Positions 28,254 through 39,097 of a stretch of DNA of 64,000 nucleotides are shown here, one piece after another (positions within the stretch are counted from its first letter, which is position 1; the number at the start of each line of letters is the position of its first letter). The notes under the pieces were generated by a model that saw only the letters and a list, made by a program, of their open reading frames with translations, did not search any database and was not told the DNA's origin. The translations under genes and the position numbers were made by a program. The stretch comes from an uncultured Modestobacter sp. (GTDB lineage: Bacteria > Actinomycetota > Actinomycetes > Mycobacteriales > Geodermatophilaceae): positions 124,001-188,000 of the forward strand of contig NZ_CANKUD010000004.1 in assembly GCF_947486615.1 (NCBI RefSeq), read 5' to 3'.

Positions 28254-29347
28254 GCGCGGTCCGGCTGCCGGACTTCCCCTGGGACTCCCTCGCGCAGGCG
28301 CGGTCCCGCGCCGCTGAGCACCCGGGCGGTGCCGTCGACCTGTCGATCGGCACCCCGGTCGACCCGACCCCGGCGCTGCTCGGGACGGCGCTGGCCGCCG
28401 CCGGGGACGCCCCGGGCTACCCGACGGCGCTGGGCACCGCCGAGGTCCGGCGGGCCGCCGCGGGCTGGCTGGACCGCCGGCTGGGCGTCCAGCTCGCCGA
28501 CCCGTTCGGCGCCGACCCCTCGGTGATCCCGACGGTGGGCTCCAAGGAGCTCGTCGCCCTGCTGCCCACGCTGCTCGGGCTCCGCAGCGGCACCGTGCTC
28601 ATCCCCGAGGTCGCCTACCCGACCTACGAGGTCGGCGCGGTGGTCGCCGGGCTGACCGTGCGCCGTACCGACGCCCCGCCGGCCGACCCCGGTGACGTCG
28701 TCCTGGTCTGGCTGAACTCCCCGGGCAACCCGCACGGCCGGGTGCTCACCGACGTGCAGCTGCGCGACTGGGCCGGCTGGGGGCGCGCACACGGGGTGCC
28801 CGTGGTCGCCGACGAGTGCTACGTCGAGCTCGGCTGGGACGTCCAGCCGCGGTCGTTGCTGCACCCCGACGTCGCCGGCCGCGACCACGCCGGGCTGCTC
28901 GCGGTGCACTCGCTGTCCAAGCAGTCCACCGCGGCCGGGTACCGCGCCGGGCTGCTGTCCGGTGACCCGGTGCTGGTCCGCCGGGTCTGGGAGACCCGCC
29001 GGCACCTGGGCCTGCTCGTGCCCACGCCGGTGCAGGCCGCGATGGCCGCCGCGCTCGCCGACGACGAGCACGTCGCCGCCCAGCGCGAGCGCTACCGCCG
29101 GCGCCGCGAGCGGCTCGCCGCCGCCGTCCGGGCCAGTGGCGCACGGATCGACCACTCCGAGGCGGGCCTGTACCTGTGGGTCACCCGCGACGAGGACTGC
29201 TGGACGACGATCGACTGGCTCGCCGGGCTGGGCATCGTCGCGGCACCGGGCACCTTCTACGGCCCCGCCGGCAGCCGGCACGTGCGGATGGCGCTCACCG
29301 CCACCGACGAGCGGGTCGACGCCGCGGTGGAGCGCCTCGCCGGCTGA
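28250..29347 (+). CDS. dapC: N-succinyldiaminopimelate aminotransferase, apparent CTG start
   Basis: 365-aa PLP-dependent class I/II aminotransferase of the succinylase route to meso-diaminopimelate and lysine. The PLP Lys is in HSLSKQSTAAGYRAG and the cofactor-binding motif in LNSPGNPHGRVL. The first in-frame ATG/GTG/TTG is only at 28523, which would remove the conserved N-terminus (LPDFPWDSLAQARS, VDLSIGTPVDPTP). An in-frame stop lies at 28241-28243, so I place the start at CTG 28250, which overlaps the fdxA stop as CTGA behind GGTGAGGGG. Confidence 0.88.
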   Translation: MSAVRLPDFPWDSLAQARSRAAEHPGGAVDLSIGTPVDPTPALLGTALAAAGDAPGYPTALGTAEVRRAAAGWLDRRLGVQLADPFGADPSVIPTVGSKELVALLPTLLGLRSGTVLIPEVAYPTYEVGAVVAGLTVRRTDAPPADPGDVVLVWLNSPGNPHGRVLTDVQLRDWAGWGRAHGVPVVADECYVELGWDVQPRSLLHPDVAGRDHAGLLAVHSLSKQSTAAGYRAGLLSGDPVLVRRVWETRRHLGLLVPTPVQAAMAAALADDEHVAAQRERYRRRRERLAAAVRASGARIDHSEAGLYLWVTRDEDCWTTIDWLAGLGIVAAPGTFYGPAGSRHVRMALTATDERVDAAVERLAG

Positions 29348-29353
29348 CCGGCC

Positions 29354-30298
29354 TCAGCCGGTGGCACCCAGCCTGGCGCGGTGGGCGGCGGGGCTGACCC
29401 CGGTGGCCCGCTTGTAGGCGGCGCTCAGCGCGAAGGGGCTGGCGTAGCCGACCCGGCGGGCGATGCCGGTGAGGGTGAGCGAGGGGTCGCGGAGCAGGTC
29501 GGTGGCCAGCGCGATCCGCCAGCCGGTCAGGTAGCTCATCGGGGGCTCGCCGACCAGGTCGGTGAACCGGCGGGCCAGGGTGGCCCGGGCGACCCCGACG
29601 GCGCCGGCCAGCGAGGCGACGGTCCACGGCTCGGCCGGCCGGTCGTGCAGCAGGGCGAGCGCCGGCCCCACGACCGGGTCGCCGGCAGCGAGGTACCAGC
29701 CGGGGGCGCCGGCGTCCGGGCGGGCCGCCCACGTGCGCAACGCCGACACCAGCAGCACGTCGAGCAGCCGGTCGAGCACCGCCTCCTGCCCGGCGGCGTC
29801 CCGGTCGATCTCGGTGGCCAGCAGCTCGGTCACCGCCCGGGTGCCGGCATCGGCCCGGACGACGACCAGCTCGGGGAGCGCCCGCACCAGCCGCTCGCCC
29901 ACCGCGCCCGGCGCGGGGTACGTGCCGGTGAGCAGCACGGTCGGGCCGGCCGCGTCGTTGCCCCACGACCGCCCGCCCAGGACGGCCATCGGCTCACCGC
30001 CGGCCCCGCCGACCGGGGTGCACACCTGCCCGGGCCCGACGTGCACCTGCGGCGCGGTCGCCGGGTCGTCGGCCACCGTGTACGGCCGTGGGCCGCGCAG
30101 CAGGACGACGTCCCCGGTCGGTACCGGCACGGTCCGGCCGTCGGCGAGGACCACCCAGGCCGACCCGCGCAGCACGGTCAGCACGGTCAGCGGCGCCTCG
30201 TCGGCGATCCGCAGCGACCATGGCGGCCGCAGCAGCGAGCGGAGCAGGAAGGCACCGCGGGCGTGCGGCCCGCCGAGCAGGGCGGCGACCGGGTCCAT
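29354..30298 (-). CDS. AraC-family transcriptional regulator
   Basis: 314-aa regulator. The N-terminal part is a cupin-like sensing domain (LRIADEAPLTVLTVLRGSAWVVLADGR) and the C-terminal about 100 residues carry the double helix-turn-helix (EPWTVASLAGAVGVARATLARRFTDLVGEPPMSYL and GIARRVGYASPFALSAAYKRATGVSP). The start ATG 30298 is divergent from the NmrA-like gene at 30381, the most likely target with which it often pairs. Confidence 0.9.
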   Translation of the reverse strand: MDPVAALLGGPHARGAFLLRSLLRPPWSLRIADEAPLTVLTVLRGSAWVVLADGRTVPVPTGDVVLLRGPRPYTVADDPATAPQVHVGPGQVCTPVGGAGGEPMAVLGGRSWGNDAAGPTVLLTGTYPAPGAVGERLVRALPELVVVRADAGTRAVTELLATEIDRDAAGQEAVLDRLLDVLLVSALRTWAARPDAGAPGWYLAAGDPVVGPALALLHDRPAEPWTVASLAGAVGVARATLARRFTDLVGEPPMSYLTGWRIALATDLLRDPSLTLTGIARRVGYASPFALSAAYKRATGVSPAAHRARLGATG

Positions 30299-30380
30299 AC
30301 CGCGCAGCGTAGACGCCTGCGCATGCAACAGCGCCTCTGGACCATGGATCGTCTCGCCGCGGGTCGCTGTACTGACCGGC

Positions 30381-31214
30381 ATGAGCGAACCGACGATCCT
30401 CGTGACCGGCGGCACCGGCACCACCGGCAGCCGCATCACCACCCGCCTCCGCGCCCGGGGTGTCGATCCCCGGGTGGCCTCCCGCAGCAGCGCCTGCCGG
30501 CTGGACTGGGCCGAGCCGGGCACCTGGGCACCGGCGCTGGCCGGCGCCCGGGCCGTGTACCTCGCCTACGCCCCCGACCTGGCCGTGCCCGATTCCGACG
30601 ACGTGCTCGCCGCGGTCACCCGCACCGCCGCGGCGGCCGGGGTGCGCCGGGTGGTGCTGCTGTCCGGGCGGGGCGAGCCGGGCGCCCAGCGGGCGGAGGC
30701 CGCGGTGCGGCAGGCCGCCGAGGAGGGCGGGCTGGCGTGGACGGTGCTGCGCTGCAGCTGGTTCGTGCAGAACTTCACCGAGGGGCAGTTCGCCGGTGAG
30801 CTGGCCGCCGGGGAACTGACGCTGCCGGTGCCGCACGTCCCGGAGCCGTTCCTGGACGCCGAGGACATCGCCGACGTGGCGGTCGCCGCCCTGCTGGACG
30901 ACGGGCACGCCGGGCGCACGTACGAGCTGACCGGCCCCCGGGCGCTCACCTTCGACGAGGCGGTCGCGGAGGTCGCCGCGGTGACCGGCCGGCCGGCGCG
31001 GCTGCGCCGGGTGCCGTTCGCCGCGTACGCCGCCGGGCTGACCGCCGCCGGGGTGCCGGACGACGTGGTCGCGCTGATGGCCCACCTGTTCACCGAGGTG
31101 CTCGACGGCCGGAACGCCGCCCCCACCGACGGGGTGCAGCGCGCGCTGGGGCGGCCGGCCACCGACCTCGCCGACGCGGTGCGGCGCGGCGCGCTGGCCG
31201 GGAGCGGGCGGTGA
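30381..31214 (+). CDS. NmrA-like NAD(P)-binding protein (atypical SDR)
   Basis: 277-aa Rossmann-fold protein with ILVTGGTGTTGSRI at the N-terminus, the NmrA-like segment RVVLLSGRGEPGAQRAEAAVRQ and EPFLDAEDIADVAVAAL. Such proteins act as NAD(P)H quinone reductases or redox sensors. It is divergent from the AraC gene and overlaps the DUF1772 gene by GTGA, forming a two-gene unit probably controlled by the AraC protein. Confidence 0.88.
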   Translation: MSEPTILVTGGTGTTGSRITTRLRARGVDPRVASRSSACRLDWAEPGTWAPALAGARAVYLAYAPDLAVPDSDDVLAAVTRTAAAAGVRRVVLLSGRGEPGAQRAEAAVRQAAEEGGLAWTVLRCSWFVQNFTEGQFAGELAAGELTLPVPHVPEPFLDAEDIADVAVAALLDDGHAGRTYELTGPRALTFDEAVAEVAAVTGRPARLRRVPFAAYAAGLTAAGVPDDVVALMAHLFTEVLDGRNAAPTDGVQRALGRPATDLADAVRRGALAGSGR

Positions 31215-31681
31215 CCGGGGCGCGGGCGCCGCTGCTGGTGGTCGCGTCGCTGGGGTCGGGGCTGGTCGCCGGGGCGTTCGCCGTCTTCAGCGTGCTGGTG
31301 GTGCCGGCGCTGACCGCCCTGCCCGGCGCGTCGGGGGCGGCGGCGATGCAGTCGGTGAACCGCACCGCCGTCCGGCCGGTGTTCATGACGCTGCTGTTCG
31401 GCACCGCGCTGGTCTGCCTGGTGCTCGGCGGGGCGGAGCTCGCCGGGCAGCGGCGGCCGGCGGTGCTGACCGGGGTGGCGCTGTACCTGTTCGGCGTGGT
31501 CGGGGTGACCGTGCTGGCCAACGTGCCGCTCAACGACGCGCTGGCCCGGCTGGACGCGGCCGCACCCGGGGCGGCGGAGGCGTGGCGGGAGAACGCGGCC
31601 CGCTGGACGGGGTGGAACACCGTGCGCTCGCTCGCCGCGACCGGGGCGGCGACGGCCTTCGTGCTGGTGCTGGCCGACTGA
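31211..31681 (+). CDS. DUF1772 (anthrone oxygenase-like) membrane protein
   Basis: 156-aa protein with four hydrophobic helices, starting ARAPLLVVASLGSGLVAGAFAVFSVLVVPAL. The conserved MQSVNRTAVRPVFM and LNDALARLDA motifs mark DUF1772. Some fungal relatives oxidise anthrones; bacterial function is unknown. It starts GTG 31211 inside the NmrA stop. The IS110 element begins within about 25 bp of its stop, which remains intact. Confidence 0.87.
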   Translation: MTGARAPLLVVASLGSGLVAGAFAVFSVLVVPALTALPGASGAAAMQSVNRTAVRPVFMTLLFGTALVCLVLGGAELAGQRRPAVLTGVALYLFGVVGVTVLANVPLNDALARLDAAAPGAAEAWRENAARWTGWNTVRSLAATGAATAFVLVLAD

Positions 31682-31705
31682 CCGAGCGGACGCTCCTATG
31701 CCGCG

Positions 31706-32758
31706 TCAAGCTGCGACTGGTGATGATTCGAGGCGTCGGTAGAGCTCGCGGGCGATGTAGCGCTTGAGGCAGCGCTTGATCTCCCGGTCGGTCTTGCCCT
31801 GGGTGCGGCGGCGGTCGGCGTAGGCGCGGGTGCGCTCGTCCCGTTGCAGCCGGCTGAGGACAACGGTGTGCAGGGCACGGTTGAGCTGGCGGTCCCCGGA
31901 TCGGTTGAGCCGGTGGCGCACGGTCTTGCCCGAGGACGCCGGGATCGGTGCTGTGCCGGCGAGCATGGCGAAGGCGGCGTCGCTGCGGCAGCGGCCGGGG
32001 TGAGACCACGCGGTGAGCACGGTGGCGGCCACGATCGGACCGACCCCGGTGAGCTGGAGAAGGTCTGGTCGCCAGGACCTGACAATGGCGCGGATGGCCT
32101 TCTCGTGATCGAGAGCTTCAGCTTCGAGGAATCGGATCCGGCGGGCCAGCTCGCGCAGCACGGTCAGCGCGGTGATGGCCTCGACATCGCCGCTGGAGGC
32201 GGTCGGGCGCAGCCCGGCGGCGGTGGCGATCATGGCGCGGGTGCTTTGGCCGCGGAACCGTGAGCGCACCTGCTCCGGGCTGGTGATCACCATCGCCAGC
32301 AGCTGCCGCTGGCCGGCGGTGGCGGCCTCGACCGCGGCCCGTCGCGCGGTCAGTCGCATCTGCAGACTTGCCCGCTCAGCGCCGGTTTTGGGCTGGGCCA
32401 GCTGAACACGGGCCAGCGCATCTCGGGCGGCACGTTCGGCGTCGATCGGGTCGGACTTCGCCCCGGCCCATCGGGCCGGCCGCTTGGGCCGGTCGAGTTC
32501 GACGACCATCTCACCGCCGTCGGCCAGGTGGCGGGCCAGGCCGGCGCCGTAGCCGCCGGTGCCCTCCATCGCCCAGGCCCGCAGCCCGGCGTGCTGCTCG
32601 GCCAGGGCGAGCAGTTCGGCGTAGCCGTCCGGGTCGGCGGTGACGGTTGCGCGAGCCAGCACGCCACCGGTGCGGGCATCGAGGACCGCGGCGGTGTGAG
32701 TCTGGCTATGGGTGTCGACGCCGATGACGACCTCGACCAGTTCTGCCAGCATGGACAT
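31706..32758 (-). CDS. IS110 family transposase (DEDD recombinase)
   Basis: 350-aa recombinase. The N-terminal RuvC-like DEDD domain shows D15 (GVDTHSQTH), E65 (EGTGGYG), D103 and D106 (KSDPIDAERAA). The C-terminal Tnp20 domain carries LTGVGPIVAATVL and the catalytic Ser region PIPASSGKTVRHRLNRSGDRQLN. ATG 32758 has AAGGAGAA upstream. Full length without frameshift, so probably active. Known relatives are guided by a bridge RNA encoded in the element. Confidence 0.95.
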   Translation of the reverse strand: MSMLAELVEVVIGVDTHSQTHTAAVLDARTGGVLARATVTADPDGYAELLALAEQHAGLRAWAMEGTGGYGAGLARHLADGGEMVVELDRPKRPARWAGAKSDPIDAERAARDALARVQLAQPKTGAERASLQMRLTARRAAVEAATAGQRQLLAMVITSPEQVRSRFRGQSTRAMIATAAGLRPTASSGDVEAITALTVLRELARRIRFLEAEALDHEKAIRAIVRSWRPDLLQLTGVGPIVAATVLTAWSHPGRCRSDAAFAMLAGTAPIPASSGKTVRHRLNRSGDRQLNRALHTVVLSRLQRDERTRAYADRRRTQGKTDREIKRCLKRYIARELYRRLESSPVAA

Positions 32759-32761
32759 GCG

Positions 32762-33005
32762 TTCTTCTCCTTGACCGGGGGACGCAGCAGGTCCCGGTCC
32801 GGTGCGGAGATGGCAGGACTGTGATGAGACACGTCAGCAGCCACTGGCGGTCAAGCTCCTGATCAGGCCAACGTCTCCGGCCGGGCCGGTGCCGGCAGCA
32901 GCAGACGGACAAGTCCGCTCGAAGGCACGAAGCCAGTCAGACCAAGAGTCACGCCCGCTGCTGCCGACCGTCAGCTCATCACCGATGAACCGACCCGGCC
33001 AGCCT
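32762..33005 (-). ncRNA. candidate bridge RNA region of the IS110 element
   Basis: The roughly 245-bp noncoding segment upstream of the transposase has the position and size from which IS110-group elements express their bridge RNA. It contains a long-range perfect 9-bp pairing, cggcagcag (32893-32901) with ctgctgccg (32958-32966), enclosing a smaller cggac/gtccg hairpin near 32906-32917, which fits a structured RNA. Strand is taken as that of the transposase. The guide loops cannot be assigned without the exact element ends. Confidence 0.4.
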
Positions 33006-33010
33006 CACAG

Positions 33011-33901
33011 TCAGACCAGCCGGAGCTGGAGCGGCAGCTCGAAGGCGCTGGGGGTGCTGACCCAGCCGCCGCCCGGGGTCCACGCCCAGCCGTCCATCGA
33101 CACCCGGGTGAGGCCGAACCGCTCGGCGTGGGCGACCGCCCAGGTCGCCTCCGGCCAGCCGGCGCCGGCGATGGTGACCGTGCCGTCGGCCTCCGTGGTG
33201 GGCGCGCCGGCCTCCCGTCGGGCGGTCTCGGTCAGCGCCGCCGTCCGGGCGGCCGGGTCGCCGGCGGCTCCCGGCGGGTAGCCGCAGGCCAGGGCGCCTG
33301 CCTCGGTCGCGGCGAGGGCGCCGGCCAGAGCGGAGGCCATCGGCTCCCACTGCTGGTAGGCCTCGGGGAAGCCGCTGCGCTGCACGGCCTGGGCGACCTC
33401 GGTGAGCCGGCCGGTCTCCCAGCCGGGCACCTCGACCAGCCCGTCGAAGAACTTGCCGGCGGAGTAGACCGGGTCCTGCACCTGGGCCTCGGTGCCCCAG
33501 CCCTGCGAGGGGCGCTGCTGGAACAGGCCCAGGGAGTCGCGGTCGCCGTAGTCCAGGTTGCGCAGCCGCGACTCCTGCTGGGCGGTGGCCAGCGCGATCA
33601 CCGTGGCCCGCTGCGGCAGGCCCCGGGAGCGGGCCACCGCGGCGATGGTGGCGGCGGCCGCGGCCTGCTCGGTGGTCACGGTGACGTCGGAGCGGGGCAC
33701 GGTGCACCCGGCCAGCACCGACGGCGTCACCTCGTCGTCCCGCCAGCTCAGCGCCACGGCGGCGACCAGGGCCGCGACGAGCAGCAGCGGCCACAGGCCG
33801 CGCGCCCGTGACCGGCGCCGGCGGGCTCGCGCGGGGGGCCGGCTCGCCGGACGGGTCGCCCGCGGCGGGGGCCGCCGGGCCGCGACCGAGGAGCTCACCA
33901 T
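33011..33901 (-). CDS. membrane-anchored lysozyme/transglycosylase-like protein
   Basis: 296-aa protein with a very basic N-terminus (RARRRRSRARG) followed by one transmembrane segment (LWPLLLVAALVAAVAL), so most is probably outside the membrane. The extracellular part resembles a lytic transglycosylase/goose-lysozyme fold: ATAQQESRLRNLDYGDRDSLGLFQQRPSQGWG contains the likely catalytic Glu of QESRL. Peptidoglycan cleavage is inferred. It is a single gene next to the IS110 element. Confidence 0.75.
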   Translation of the reverse strand: MVSSSVAARRPPPRATRPASRPPARARRRRSRARGLWPLLLVAALVAAVALSWRDDEVTPSVLAGCTVPRSDVTVTTEQAAAAATIAAVARSRGLPQRATVIALATAQQESRLRNLDYGDRDSLGLFQQRPSQGWGTEAQVQDPVYSAGKFFDGLVEVPGWETGRLTEVAQAVQRSGFPEAYQQWEPMASALAGALAATEAGALACGYPPGAAGDPAARTAALTETARREAGAPTTEADGTVTIAGAGWPEATWAVAHAERFGLTRVSMDGWAWTPGGGWVSTPSAFELPLQLRLV

Positions 33902-34010
33902 CGCGCCGATGCTAGGTCGCTCCGCTGGCAGCCGGCTGTGCGCCGGTGGCCCGCGCGACGCCGGGGTCGGGTGGGGCGGACGAGCCCGATGAGCCGCCCC
34001 GCCGCCGCCG

Positions 34011-34994
34011 TCAGTTGGCGTGCAGGGCGGCGTTCAGGGCGCCCCAGTCGCCGTTGCGGGGCAGGGCCTCCAGCGCGCCGTCCAGGGAGTTGCGGCGGAA
34101 CAGCAGACCGTCGCGGCCGGACAGCTCGCCGGCCTTGGTCGTCGTCCCGTCGGGCAGCCGGACCTTGGACCCGGCGGTCACGTAGCAGCCGGCCTCGACG
34201 ACGCACCCGTCGCCGAGGGAGATGCCGATGCCCGCGTTGGCGCCCAGCAGGCAGCCGGAGCCGATCGAGATGACCTGCTTCCCGCCACCGGACAGCGTGC
34301 CCATGATCGAGGCGCCGCCGCCGATGTCGGAGTCGGCGCCGACCACCACACCGGCGCTGATCCGGCCCTCGACCATGGAGGGGCCGAGCGTGCCGGCGTT
34401 GAAGTTGACGAAGCCCTCGTGCATGACCGTGGTGCCCTCGGCCAGGTGGGCGCCGAGCCGGACCCGGTCGGCGTCGGCGATCCGCACCCCGGCGGGGACG
34501 ACGTAGTCGACCATCCGGGGGAACTTGTCCACCCCGAAGACGGTCAGCTGGCCGTGGGCGGCGCGCAGCCGGGCCCGGACGGCGTCGATCTCGGTGGCGA
34601 GCACCGGCCCGGCGCTGGTCCAGGCCACGTTGGCGAGCAGACCGAAGACGCCGTCCATGCTCATCCCGTGCGGGCGGACCAGCCGGTGCGAGAGCAGGTG
34701 CAGCCGCAGGTACACGTCGTGGGCGTCGACCGGCGGCGCCGACAGGTCGGCGATCGTGGTCGAGACGGCGATCGACTGCACCCCGCGGGTGTCGTCGCTG
34801 CGCACCAGCCCGGCGAAGTCCGGTCCGAGCAGCCCCTCCAGCTCCAGCACCCCGATCTGCTGGGTGCCGGTCTCGCCCTGGTCGGCGGTGCTCAGCGCCG
34901 GGGAGGGGAACCAGGTGTCCAGCACCGTGCCGTCAGCGGTCAGGGTGGCGATGCCGACGCCGTTGGCGCCGGTGGTCTCTGCAGCGGTCGTCAC
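34011..34994 (-). CDS. dapD: tetrahydrodipicolinate N-succinyltransferase
   Basis: 327-aa trimeric left-handed beta-helix enzyme of the succinylase lysine/DAP pathway, actinobacterial type. Hexapeptide-repeat region: [27 protein letters not shown], then [39 protein letters not shown]. Start GTG 34994. It acts immediately before DapC (28250) and two steps before DapE (37135). It is divergent from the exported phosphatase gene. Confidence 0.94.
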   Translation of the reverse strand: MTTAAETTGANGVGIATLTADGTVLDTWFPSPALSTADQGETGTQQIGVLELEGLLGPDFAGLVRSDDTRGVQSIAVSTTIADLSAPPVDAHDVYLRLHLLSHRLVRPHGMSMDGVFGLLANVAWTSAGPVLATEIDAVRARLRAAHGQLTVFGVDKFPRMVDYVVPAGVRIADADRVRLGAHLAEGTTVMHEGFVNFNAGTLGPSMVEGRISAGVVVGADSDIGGGASIMGTLSGGGKQVISIGSGCLLGANAGIGISLGDGCVVEAGCYVTAGSKVRLPDGTTTKAGELSGRDGLLFRRNSLDGALEALPRNGDWGALNAALHAN

Positions 34995-35171
34995 GGACGC
35001 CGAGGCTACCGAGTGCGCGGCAGTGACCTGGCCCGCACAGCGGCCACCCGGCACACCAGGACTGTTCAACCGGGCGCCGATCACCGTTCGTCCACCTGCG
35101 GCCCGGTCCCGCGACGCTGCCCTGGACTGAGCACGGGCCGCCCGGCCCGGCCGACCCGAGGGGAACGCGCA

Positions 35172-37082
35172 GTGCTGCTGCACCAGGACGTGGACCGACG
35201 GAGCTTCCTCGCGCTGGGGGCGGTGGGTACGGCGCTGCTGGCCGTCCCCAGCGTCTTCCGCGCACCGGCCGCGAAGGCCGGCGAGCCCGCGGCCGGCACC
35301 ACCCACCCGCTGCTGCCGTTCGTGGACAACTACAACACCAACACGACGGCCAACCTCAACACGGAGACGAACGCTGCCGCCGTCATCCTGTCCGGGATGG
35401 CCGACCTGTGGCGGACCGGCTCCACCTGGGACACCGGCCTGGCGGTCGACCCGGTGCTGCGGCAGAACATCACCCACGTCGTGCAGGTGAGCCGGGCCCG
35501 CACCGCGGCCGAGGCGAAGCAGTCCTTCATCTACGACCGGCAGCACCAGAGCTACGCCGTCACCGGTGGGCTCGGTCCGCTGGCCGAGCTGTACCGGACG
35601 GGGGCCAAGGCGGTCACCAGCATCACCTCGGCGCCCGACGGCACGCCGCCCACCAAGATCGACGACGCCCTGCCGGTCGGTGCGCCGGCCGGCGCGTCGC
35701 TGGGTGCGGGGTCCTCGGCCTCCGAGCTCGGCCGGGTGGTCGACCTGGTCAACACGCTGCGCGGCTCGAACACCTCCAGCAACCCGTCGAAGTTCACGTA
35801 CCAGTACCCGCGCCCGTGGCGGATGACGGTGGCGAACACCGTGGTGCCCACCGGCGCCGTCGACGAGTACGGGTTCCCGGTGTACCGGTCCGACGTCGTG
35901 GTCGCCCCGCAGCTGCTGCGCCAGCGCAGCACCACCCCGGAGAGCGACGGCGGATACGTCAGCGGGCACACGAATGCCTACTGGCTGGCCGCGCTGGCGC
36001 TGGCCTACGCCGTGCCGGAGCGCTACCAGGAGATGGTGGCGCGCGCCGCCCACCTGGCCGACTACCGGATCGTCAGCGGCATGCACTCCCCGGCCGACGT
36101 CATCGGCGGCCGCATCCTGGGCACTGCGCTCGCCGCGGCCAAGCTCTACGAGGCCGGCAACGCCCAGGTGAAGGCCGAGGCCCGGGCGCAGGCGCTGGCC
36201 TGGTTCACCGCGCGGACCGGGACGACGCCGGAGACGCTGATCGACCTCGCGCAGAACAGCGACGACCCCTACACCGACCGGGAGCCCGCCCGCCGGGCGT
36301 ACCTGCAGCGGATGACCTACAGCCTGCCCACCCGCGGGTCGACGACCGTCCCGATGGTGGTGCCCAAGGGTGCCGAGGCGCTGCTGGAGACCCGGCTGCC
36401 CTATCTGACCGCCGAGCAGCGCCGCGAGGTGCTCCGCACCACCGCGCTGCCCTCCGGCAACCCGCTGCTGGACGGCCCCGAGCTGTGGGGCCGGCTGGAC
36501 CTGTTCACCGCCGCAGACGGTTACGGCAGCCTGGCCGGCGACGTCCGGGTGGTCATGGACGCCGTCACCGGAGGGTTCTCCGCCCGTGACACCTGGCGCA
36601 ACGACGTCGGCGGCACCGGCGCCCTGGTGAAGGCCGGCTCGGGCACCCTGGAGCTGACCGGGGCGAACAGCTGGACCGGGGGCACCCGGGTGACCGAGGG
36701 GACCCTGGTCGCCCGGTCCAACAGCGCGCTCGGCCGCGGCCCGGTGCAGGTGGCGGGCGGGGCGCTGCGGCTGGGTGCCGGCGCGACCGTCGTCGCGGCC
36801 CGCGGGAACGTCACCCTGACCGGTGGCGCGCTGGCACTGACCTTCGGTGCCGGCCCGCAGCCGCCGCTGTCGGTGATCGGCACCGCCACCCTGGGGGCCG
36901 GCAGCCGGCTGGAGGTCACCGTCGAGGACGCCCGCCGCTGGGCGCACGGCGGTCCGGTGCCGGTGCTGCTGGCCCGCTCGGTGCGCGGCACCTTCGGCAC
37001 GGTGGTCGAGACGACCGGGCGGTTCGACGTCGAGCCGGTGTACCAGGCCGGCGGTGTCTCGGTCCGGCTGCGGGCGCGCTGA
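35172..37082 (+). CDS. Tat-exported PAP2 phosphatase with C-terminal autotransporter-associated beta-strand repeat
   Basis: 636-aa secreted protein. The N-terminus has a twin-arginine signal ([19 protein letters not shown]). The middle is a PAP2 acid phosphatase/haloperoxidase-type domain with the three motifs: K...RP ([12 protein letters not shown], about 206), SGH ([10 protein letters not shown], about 264) and R...H...D ([16 protein letters not shown], about 300). Residues about 480-530 match the autotransporter-associated repeat ([19 protein letters not shown]), odd for a Gram-positive. GTG 35172 behind GAGGGGA. Substrate unknown. Confidence 0.85.
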   Translation: MLLHQDVDRRSFLALGAVGTALLAVPSVFRAPAAKAGEPAAGTTHPLLPFVDNYNTNTTANLNTETNAAAVILSGMADLWRTGSTWDTGLAVDPVLRQNITHVVQVSRARTAAEAKQSFIYDRQHQSYAVTGGLGPLAELYRTGAKAVTSITSAPDGTPPTKIDDALPVGAPAGASLGAGSSASELGRVVDLVNTLRGSNTSSNPSKFTYQYPRPWRMTVANTVVPTGAVDEYGFPVYRSDVVVAPQLLRQRSTTPESDGGYVSGHTNAYWLAALALAYAVPERYQEMVARAAHLADYRIVSGMHSPADVIGGRILGTALAAAKLYEAGNAQVKAEARAQALAWFTARTGTTPETLIDLAQNSDDPYTDREPARRAYLQRMTYSLPTRGSTTVPMVVPKGAEALLETRLPYLTAEQRREVLRTTALPSGNPLLDGPELWGRLDLFTAADGYGSLAGDVRVVMDAVTGGFSARDTWRNDVGGTGALVKAGSGTLELTGANSWTGGTRVTEGTLVARSNSALGRGPVQVAGGALRLGAGATVVAARGNVTLTGGALALTFGAGPQPPLSVIGTATLGAGSRLEVTVEDARRWAHGGPVPVLLARSVRGTFGTVVETTGRFDVEPVYQAGGVSVRLRAR

Positions 37083-37134
37083 CCGGACCCGCGCGGGCGG
37101 CCGGTCACGGGGTGGGCCTGATTAGGCTCGGCCC

Positions 37135-38267
37135 GTGACCGGACCCGCCCCCCTGGACCTGACCGCCGACGTCCTCGCCCTGACCCGGGCGCTGGTCGAC
37201 GCGCCGTCGGTCTCGGGGTCGGAGGGGCCGTTGGCCGACGCGGTGGAGGTGGCGCTGCGCGGCCTCGGCGGGCTGGAGGTGGAGCGGATCGGCGACTCGG
37301 TGCTGGCCCGCACGAACCTCGACCGGGACACCCGGATCGTGCTCGCCGGGCACCTGGACACCGTGCCGATCGCCGGCAACCTGCCCAGCCGGCTGGAGAC
37401 GGTGGACGGCGAGCAGCGGCTCTACGGCTGCGGCACCAGCGACATGAAGGCCGGGGACGCCGTCATGCTGCGGCTGGCCGCCCGGTTCGGCGTCCCCGGC
37501 GCGCAGCCGGCCCGCGACGTGACCTTCGTGTTCTACGACAACGAGGAGGTCGAGGCGGTCCGCAACGGCCTCGGCCGGGTCGCCCGCGAGCGCCGGGGCT
37601 GGCTGTACGGCGACCTGGCGATCCTGATGGAGCCGACCGACGGGGCGGTCGAGGGCGGCTGCCAGGGCACGCTGCGGGTGGTGCTGACCGTGCCCGGCAA
37701 GCGGGCGCACAGCGCGCGCTCGTGGCTCGGGGTGAACGCGGTGCACGGCGCGGCCGGCATCCTGGCCACCCTGGCGGCGTACCCGGCGCGCGAGGTGGAG
37801 ATCGACGGGCTGACCTACCGCGAGGGGCTCAACGCCGTGGGCATCGAGGGCGGGGTGGCGGGCAACGTCGTCCCCGACGAGTGCCGGGTGACCGTCAACT
37901 TCCGGTTCGCCCCCGACCGGGACGAGGACCAGGCGCTGGCCCACGTCCGCGAGGTGTTCGCCGACGCCCTCGCCGCCGGCGCCGCCCTCGAGCTCACCGA
38001 CTCCTCCGGAGGCGCGCTGCCGGGGCTGTCCGAGCCGGCCGCCGCGGCGTTCGTCGCCGCGGTCGGGCAGCCGCCCCGGGCGAAGCTGGGCTGGACCGAC
38101 GTCGCCCGGTTCGCCGCCTTCGGCATCCCCGCGGTCAACTACGGACCGGGCGACCCGAACCAGGCACACCAGGCCGCCGAGCACGTCGTCGTCGACCGGC
38201 TCCAGCCGGCCGAGGACGCGCTGGTCGCCTACCTGACCGAGAACGACGGCGAGACGGGGAGCAACGC

Positions 38268-38271
<4 letters not shown>
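37135..38271 (+). CDS. dapE: succinyl-diaminopimelate desuccinylase
   Basis: 378-aa dinuclear zinc M20 peptidase-like enzyme that releases LL-diaminopimelate. Metal-binding segments are [38 protein letters not shown] and the C-terminal [16 protein letters not shown]. Residues [19 protein letters not shown] open the dimerisation domain. GTG 37135. Its stop overlaps the LOG-family gene (ATGA). With dapD and dapC it encodes three successive pathway steps within about 10 kb. Confidence 0.94.
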
Positions 38272-39095
<824 letters not shown>

Positions 39096-39097
39096 CC

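Larger units (their letters stand above)
31683..33005 (-). mobile_element. IS110-family insertion sequence (approximate ends)
   Basis: The element comprises the transposase gene 31706-32758 and its noncoding flanks. The left edge must lie between the DUF1772 stop (31681) and the transposase stop. The right edge should lie before the lysozyme-like stop at 33011. IS110 elements usually have neither terminal inverted repeats nor target duplications, and none were seen, so the exact ends need an empty-site comparison. The element is intact and has not broken a gene. Confidence 0.75.

Noticed and set aside
33011-33901. IS110 insertion disrupting the lysozyme-like gene
   Set aside because: The gene has a normal stop at 33011 and a continuous frame. 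The element lies outside it.
34011-36947. 978-aa minus-strand frame opposite the PAP2 gene
   Set aside because: Only its last 327 residues are dapD. The upstream part is a low-complexity shadow of the plus-strand phosphatase gene typical of GC-rich DNA.
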